Positions 57,252 to 62,696 of a stretch of 62,696 bases of DNA are shown here, piece by piece; the first letter of the stretch is position 1; each line of letters begins with the position of its first letter. Origin of the DNA: Fragilaria crotonensis (taxonomy: Eukaryota; Bacillariophyta; Fragilariophyceae; Fragilariales; Fragilariaceae); contig JAKSYS010000351.1 of assembly GCA_022925895.1 (NCBI GenBank), positions 1 to 62,696 on the forward strand. Direction: 5' to 3'. Position numbers and translations under genes: made by a program. Below the pieces are notes generated by a model. The model ran no database searches, was not told the origin of the DNA, and saw only the letters and a list, made by a program, of their open reading frames with translations.

Positions 57252-58176
57252 ATGCTCGGTCGATTCCTTCTCCTCCTCATCTCCCTCTCGGTCGCATCTG
57301 CGAGAGACAAGAGTCGTGGCTGTTATGATGTAAGTTACTACTGGAAGTTGAGTTCGATGCGCATAGGAATACACGGCAAGCACCTGTCGTTCGTTACTTT
57401 GAGCCAGTAGGAAGAACCCTTTTTAGTCACGAGTCGCAATATTGTGTACAGTGATGTGAGGTGTAGTATATGACGTACCGATACGAAATCTGACACTAAC
57501 GTATTTTCTGTCTCGTGCATCTCTTTCTCATCGACATGCCATGGAAACCTAAAACCGACTACTGTTGTACATTGATTAAAGTGGTCTGAACTGGGAGAAT
57601 GTGAAAAGAATCCCACGTACATGCTGTCAGAATGTGAGGACAGTTGTGCACGTCGCAAGGCCATGTTGGAGGAACAGAATGCTCGTTTGAATGGTATTAC
57701 ATCCTTCTTTGATCTTGAGGCGAATGATTTAGATGGCCATTTGTATTCCTTCTCACAATTAAAAGGCAAGGTGACAGTTGTAGCGAATGTGGCATCAGAA
57801 TGTGCCTTTGCCAATTCGGCATACAAGGGGTTGGTCCAACTGTGGTCGAGTGTGTCGCACGATAGTGTTGAAATTCTGGCCTTCCCCCTGCAATCAATTT
57901 GGTGACAGTGAACCGGGAAGTCGTGACGAGATTCGGGATTATGTCAAGTCCAAAGGTGTTGAATTTAAAATGATGGAAAAGATTGATGTTAATGGTCCCA
58001 ACACATCTCCCGTCTATCTGTTTCTCAAGAAACAGACGGATATGCCAGTGATTGCTTGGAATTTCGGAACGTACTTTGTGGTGGGACCCGATGGGACGGT
58101 GACGGAATACACGGGGGTGGCACCATTTCATTTGAAACCATATATTGACGAATTGCTGGGAAAGGAAGAACTGTAA
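57252..58176 (+). CDS. Secreted glutathione peroxidase with N-terminal ShKT-like module, frame broken once
   Basis: Exon 1 is 57252-57329 and encodes a 20-residue hydrophobic signal peptide. After a 252-nt intron (GTAAGT...AAAG) exon 2 starts at 57582. The first mature segment has Cys spacing like an ShKT module (CYD, then ELGECEKNPTYMLSECEDSC). The glutathione peroxidase domain follows: NVASECAF with a Cys rather than selenocysteine at the active site, and FPCNQFG containing the Gln of the catalytic tetrad in the next frame. WNFGTYFVVGPDG carries the conserved Trp/Asn, as WNF, and LLGKEEL is the C-terminus. The frame shift is one extra C in the five-C run 57884-57888. It is probably a thiol peroxidase reducing hydroperoxides in the secretory pathway or outside the cell. 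Confidence 0.83.
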
Positions 58177-58456
58177 TGCAATGTTTTATTCACAGGAAAC
58201 CAACGAGCAAACAGGCAGGCAGGCATGCAAAACGTGCCCCTGAATAGAACTTTGACCGCTATCAGATTGTATAAAGTATTGTAAAGAGTAGTAGAGTAAC
58301 ATTGAGCTAAAAATAATACTAGGCCCGTTCCAACCGCAATGAACAAACAACAATAACAACAACAGCATTTACTTGCATTCCGCCAAGCGTCGTGAGAACA
58401 ATTCATTGGCAAAGTCATACAATTCCATATCAAAGCGACATGCATGTTTCAATTTG

Positions 58457-59620
58457 TCACGCGATTTGGGATCGGACAGGTACCGCGTGGTAGTTGGGTC
58501 CAATGGACTTTCTTTTCGACGGGGTGGTAAAACTGTCGGTGGTGCAGGCAGATAGGAGGGTAGGATTCGCGATGCCAGTTGGAGGGGATTCTTCGAATCG
58601 TTCGGTTATTCCGACAACTGCCAAATGGTCGACCAGCGTTTGTTTGGCGAATTCCAATGCCAATTCCGAATCTCCTCGATCGCAGTCAGTTCCACACAAG
58701 AGTTGAGTTTGGAGGTTGCACCATTTTGAAAAATCATTGACAATGGGACAAGTTTCCGATTGCCAACATTCATCCCAAGTCAAATTGCCTCGCTGTTTCA
58801 CAAAGTCACGTCTCCACGGTTCTTGACGTGCGGCATACCGATCATAATGATACATGCTGGCCAATCGTTCTTCGGGATGTCGAATCATGGTAAATTGTGC
58901 AATCCGCAACGGTGCTTGTGGGTATTTGCGATTGTACAAATCTAGAATCCAATCGGGTAGGATCGACCTCCCGGTTGTTGTCGTCGTCGATGATGTGGTG
59001 TTTGGATAAAAGCGAGGTGCCAAAGTTTCAAAATCAAAGTATCCCATGTGTCCCTCAAATAATGTTTTGGTGTGGGGTGTGTATAGAACATGGTGCGAAG
59101 CGCGTTTGTAATAGTCATGAAATCGCTGACGGCGCAGAGTGGGATCATGATATCCTTGAAGCATATTTTTTCCTCCTGGTCCTGCTATTGTACCTGTAAT
59201 TGGCAAGGATGATACCACATCTTCCAATTCACCAACGTCCACCACAGTAGTATATGGTCTAAAGACTTCCAAGAGACTGGTGGAAGCTGTCTTGGGGATT
59301 CTCAAAAATACCAGTCGATCAACATTGATGCAGCAACTGCTTGCATCGGAATCAGCGCAGTGGTCAATCCCAGTGATGACATCGTTATTCCGTCTCCAGT
59401 ATGCGATCCATTTGGGCATTGTGATTGGATTGAATAGTGTCAGAATGGGAAAGTATACAAGCAATGCTCCAACCATGAGGAGAAGTCGGTTCTTTTCTGC
59501 GCCCTTGGCATTGACCTTGGCATTCGTTTTGACATTTGTCTTTTGGTCGCGACTTGTAGGAGTGAGCGACGGCGACTTGTCCTTCTGTTTGCGTTGCCGT
59601 AGCTGTTGTGATTGGGCCAT
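58457..59620 (-). CDS. Golgi-type carbohydrate sulfotransferase
   Basis: A 387-residue intact single-exon type II membrane protein: a basic N-terminal tail, a transmembrane helix at about residues 44-63, then a lumenal Sulfotransfer_2-like domain. LVFLRIPKTASTSL (Lys110 and Thr/Ser) is the 5'-phosphosulfate loop that binds PAPS. QFTMIRHPEERLASMYHYDRY is the 3'-phosphate-binding segment with Arg and Ser, and EGHMGYFDF and TWDECW resemble uronyl/heparan 2-O-sulfotransferases. It likely sulfates cell-surface or extracellular polysaccharide. It is convergent with the peroxidase gene; 280 bp separate the stops. The acceptor is unknown. Confidence 0.82.
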   Translation of the reverse strand: MAQSQQLRQRKQKDKSPSLTPTSRDQKTNVKTNAKVNAKGAEKNRLLLMVGALLVYFPILTLFNPITMPKWIAYWRRNNDVITGIDHCADSDASSCCINVDRLVFLRIPKTASTSLLEVFRPYTTVVDVGELEDVVSSLPITGTIAGPGGKNMLQGYHDPTLRRQRFHDYYKRASHHVLYTPHTKTLFEGHMGYFDFETLAPRFYPNTTSSTTTTTGRSILPDWILDLYNRKYPQAPLRIAQFTMIRHPEERLASMYHYDRYAARQEPWRRDFVKQRGNLTWDECWQSETCPIVNDFSKWCNLQTQLLCGTDCDRGDSELALEFAKQTLVDHLAVVGITERFEESPPTGIANPTLLSACTTDSFTTPSKRKSIGPNYHAVPVRSQIA

Positions 59621-60499
59621 GGTAGGTTGATCCGTTTTAATTTGCAGATGTGAGTGTCTTTGGTTTCCGTGTTGTACTCAACAGAACGTCCTGTTTTGTC
59701 CTGTTGCACCTGTTTCACAAACTGAACTGAAGTATGCTACAGCTCGAGCACTCTCACAAGTGCAAAAACACCTTGAAAGGATGTGAGGTTCGGAGGGATC
59801 CAAGGTTCAGTGGCAGGATGTATCACAATCACAACAATGCACAATTCACAAGTGTGGTGGCAGTGAGACATGATACGATTTCCGTCGACCCGGCGGTTTC
59901 AATTGGGTATTCTGGGCGACGTGCTGGCGGCTGGCGGATCACTGAGCATGGCGAGTACAGTAGTACAACCTTGTACTACAGTACTCGTTAAGATACTTAG
60001 GCTGTTGGGAGTTAAAGTACTATGGCGAATAAGAGAAGTTTGGATTATACGCCGTGCATAGTTAAATACGGATAGTAATATAAACTCATGTATCATGTGT
60101 ATCTTGGTTGCACAGTACTGGAGTGTTCAGTACTTTTCCTTGTAGGAGTGCGCTGTACTTAGAACGCAGAGTTAGTCGACCGTTATCATGATGCGATGAA
60201 TGAACAGAAACGAATTCAGTTCTATGTGTACGTCCTTCAGGACTCCTATGATAGTATGTAGCCATAATAAGCATGTACATGATTTTTACCGGTTCGGTCT
60301 CTCCTGCACGACAACGACAAAAACTCATAGGGTGGAGGGTTGCACATACGCGTATGAATACAAGAGATGAACTCCATTTATCAATCTGCGTGCTGGCCGC
60401 TTCGTACTACATACCTCACCATTTTGATTCTGCCAAAAACAAGAACGTACTTCAAAGCGAACGCTATTGCTGTTCGTCATATAATCAGATATACAAAGA
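59621..60499. other. Divergent intergenic region
   Basis: Between the sulfotransferase and potassium-channel genes, which are transcribed away from each other. It contains GTAC words at 59965-59990 and 60110-60150 and no supported gene. Confidence 0.35.
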
Positions 60500-62696
60500 A
60501 TGATGGTTGCACAGAATGAAACTTCTTCCAATGATGATGATCCACATTGGAAAGGCAACAGCAGTCCTCATCGTAGAATAAAGAATGCTGAACGTGATTC
60601 TAGTCCTTCCGTAGAAATGGTACCAAGTCGTACTACAACGCCGGGACAGGAGTCACGAATCCCACACGATGAAGCATGTGGTGGGTCAGGCTCGGTCAGT
60701 CGGAAGCGACACAATCAACGACAACCAATACAATAACAACATCACCAATCACGACGGAACAGCAACAACAACGAACGTCTCGTAAATTGAAAGCGAAACT
60801 GGAACGAAAACGTTCACCGTATTGGTCATCGGAAGAAGAGTCATCATCCGCGGCATCAAGGCCTGACACTGGATCGAGTTCGTCGGATGATACGAATGAA
60901 CAACAAACGAAACAACAACTGCATCAGCATCACATGCACAAGGGTAACTCTCGCAATGGTCGTTACAATCGCGTTTCAGTCCGAGCCCCGCCACGATTCA
61001 ATCCTCCCATTGGACAAGAAATATTCAACGATGATGATGATTCTTCTTCAGTCCTCGAGGACGACAACAGCGACCGCAAGTTACCCAAATTGCCCGACCT
61101 ATTCTTCTCCCAAAAGAAAAAGGTGGTGAGAAACCCACTACCGCCTTGCCACTGTCCTCCGCCGATATTGAAATATGTCAACGATTGGATTTGGAATATG
61201 AGCGGGCACTGGAAGAACGAGAAATCGGATACAATGCTCGTTACCAATCAGTCCGACAATCAGCAGCGTTCATTATGATATTCATGGTGTTTTACCTAGC
61301 CTGTGGAACGGCATTTTTCACACAACAAGCCGGATGGGACTTTCACGATGCACTGTTTTTCTGCATTTATACCATGACCACGGTGGGATACGGTCTCAAC
61401 GACAATATTCCGAATCGGGATGTTTTTCTCGTCTTCATCATGGCTTTTATTTTTACTGGCATTGCCACCCTCACCATTATGGTGGCGCAAGTCTATCAAT
61501 GCATCGCTCTTGAGGCAACGAGAGCACAGCATGCGAGAGATCGGGCAGAAATGTCGCGGAAAGGACGCGTTGTCATCTCTCGCCGAATTGAGCGTGCTTC
61601 ATCCAGTTCGATCATGATGCAGCAACTGGATGCCGCATCCCAAGAGAAATTTTGGGATTCTGGAGTTCGATTATTGGAGCGCACTAAGGTGTACTTTCGG
61701 GATTCCGAAATCGGCAGGGGTCTGTCAATTATGTTTCCGTTCGCTGGATTGATTGTTATTGGTGCAGCTGTCGTAGGTCCAATGGAAGGATGGACCGTGA
61801 TTGAGAGTTTATATTTCGCTTGTGTATCGCTGACTACAGTTGGATACGGTCTCTATGTTCCAAAAAATCCAATCGCAATCTACTTTTGCATAATATGGTT
61901 GCCCTTTTCCGTTGGTTTCATGTCGTTGTACCTCAGCAACGTCGCATCTTTTTACATCCGTTTAAGTGATCGTAACATTCGTCGCCTCGAAAAACAAATG
62001 CGGCGTCGTATTAAGCGCGCCAAACAAGAGGCAGAGATGAGCCGAATGCGATCCAAGAGCGCTCAAATGGGAAGCAACGACTCCCCAGATAAACCTCCGA
62101 GCCATCAGAAGCAAGGGAAGGGATTCGAAATCTTATCCGCCGATGATAATGAGGCACAGCTCGTTGGAACATCTGCAGCAGAGTTGGGCGAGATGCGACG
62201 CAGTCAAATACTGTCAAATAGCACCTTGTCATTCAAGGATGGTGATCGCATCCCTGGAGGGCACACGATGCAAACCATGCGCGATATCATCCGAACGGTG
62301 AAGCACAATCTGGACGTGAATCCGCTGGACCATGCGAGTGCTCTGGGGGAGAGCACCAATCAATCTCGCCTTTCACGCGAATCAGAATTCATGTCCATTC
62401 ATTCATCTGTGGAATTCGCCACACTGTCTCCGCACAAAAGCGATGTTGTGCAACACAAACCAACATTTGCCCTCCGAGTTTTGGTTCAAGAGAGATTTGC
62501 AGAAATCATCGCCACTGATATTGCTGGATTCCAGTCACACATTGAAATCAAGGAGAATACACTCAGTGTCACAATCAATACGCTCAAGGACGCCGCTGAC
62601 AAGTGGATGGTGCCTCGACGTGCTCGGAAAGCATTTCGATCCGTGGCTTTTGAAGCGCTCTATTTTGTTGGCGAACATGGCTTGATTACAAGAGGG
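60500..62696 (+). CDS. Two-pore-domain potassium channel, 3' end cut by window edge, two frame breaks
   Basis: A disordered, Ser/Gln/Asp-rich cytosolic N-terminus is followed by two 2TM-pore units. TM1 is about 61265-61325. Pore 1 contains MTTVGYGLND at about 61373-61405, followed by TM2. Pore 2 contains LTTVGYGLYVP at about 61830-61862, followed by TM4. Two TVGYG filters indicate K+ selectivity. The C-terminus is long, basic then acidic, and runs off the window. The frame changes near 60700-60740 and at the AAAAA run 61117-61121, each equivalent to one missing base. No EF-hand is visible in the part seen. The channel probably sets membrane potential at the plasma or vacuolar membrane. Confidence 0.84.

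Noticed and set aside
1-62696. CRISPR arrays, bacterial operons, Shine-Dalgarno sites, rRNA or tRNA genes
   Set aside because: Introns, LTR elements and eukaryotic gene families show a nuclear eukaryotic context. No regularly spaced repeats or cloverleaf sequences were seen.

Overview
The window looks like nuclear DNA of a photosynthetic stramenopile, most probably a diatom. Host genes are compact. Their introns are few, short (55-252 nt) and start with GTAAG or GTACG. One gene carries the DUF6824 domain that is expanded in diatoms. A patatin-like lipase starts with a signal-peptide-like segment ending in an ASAFAP-like motif, as expected for plastid import across four membranes. A Copia element resembles diatom CoDi elements. 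I could not fix the genus or species.

Layout. 1-12 kb is gene-dense: the start of a CPSF2/CPSF100-like mRNA 3'-end factor (runs off the left edge), a prolyl 4-hydroxylase-like oxygenase, a multi-pass membrane protein, a hypothetical protein, a TMEM45/DUF716 membrane protein, a FAIM-like protein, the 18S rRNA methyltransferase BUD23 and a DUF6824 protein. 12.86-24.46 kb is a large DNA transposon bounded by 30-bp terminal inverted repeats. It holds a C2H2/DDE-type transposase, an opposing polyprotein-like gene with GNAT, Ulp1-like and papain-like signatures, and a third spliced gene. 24.9-26.0 kb is the patatin gene, between that transposon and a 7.2-kb Ty1/copia element (26.8-34.0 kb) with 400-bp LTRs differing at two positions. 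That element ends 22 bp past the stop codon of a class III aminotransferase/membrane fusion gene (34.0-36.6 kb). 37.2-42.0 kb has an SGNH hydrolase gene between two inverted ~430-bp repeats. 42.7-50.6 kb holds two more sets of mobile-element genes: an IS630/Tc1-like transposase, and a convergent pair of unknown family. 51.5-62.7 kb returns to host genes: a GT92 glycosyltransferase, a secreted ShKT-glutathione peroxidase fusion, a Golgi-type sulfotransferase, and a two-pore potassium channel cut by the right edge. Between GT92 and the peroxidase lies 3.8 kb of relic DNA with an extremely CpG-poor block.

Two window-wide features matter. Conserved genes (CPSF2, P4H, GPx, K+ channel) contain single-base frame breaks, several in homopolymers, so some breaks may be assembly errors rather than pseudogenes. 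Intergenic DNA is unusually rich in GTAC-based palindromes. The host genes show no operon-like functional clustering. The genes that visibly belong together are those inside each mobile element.
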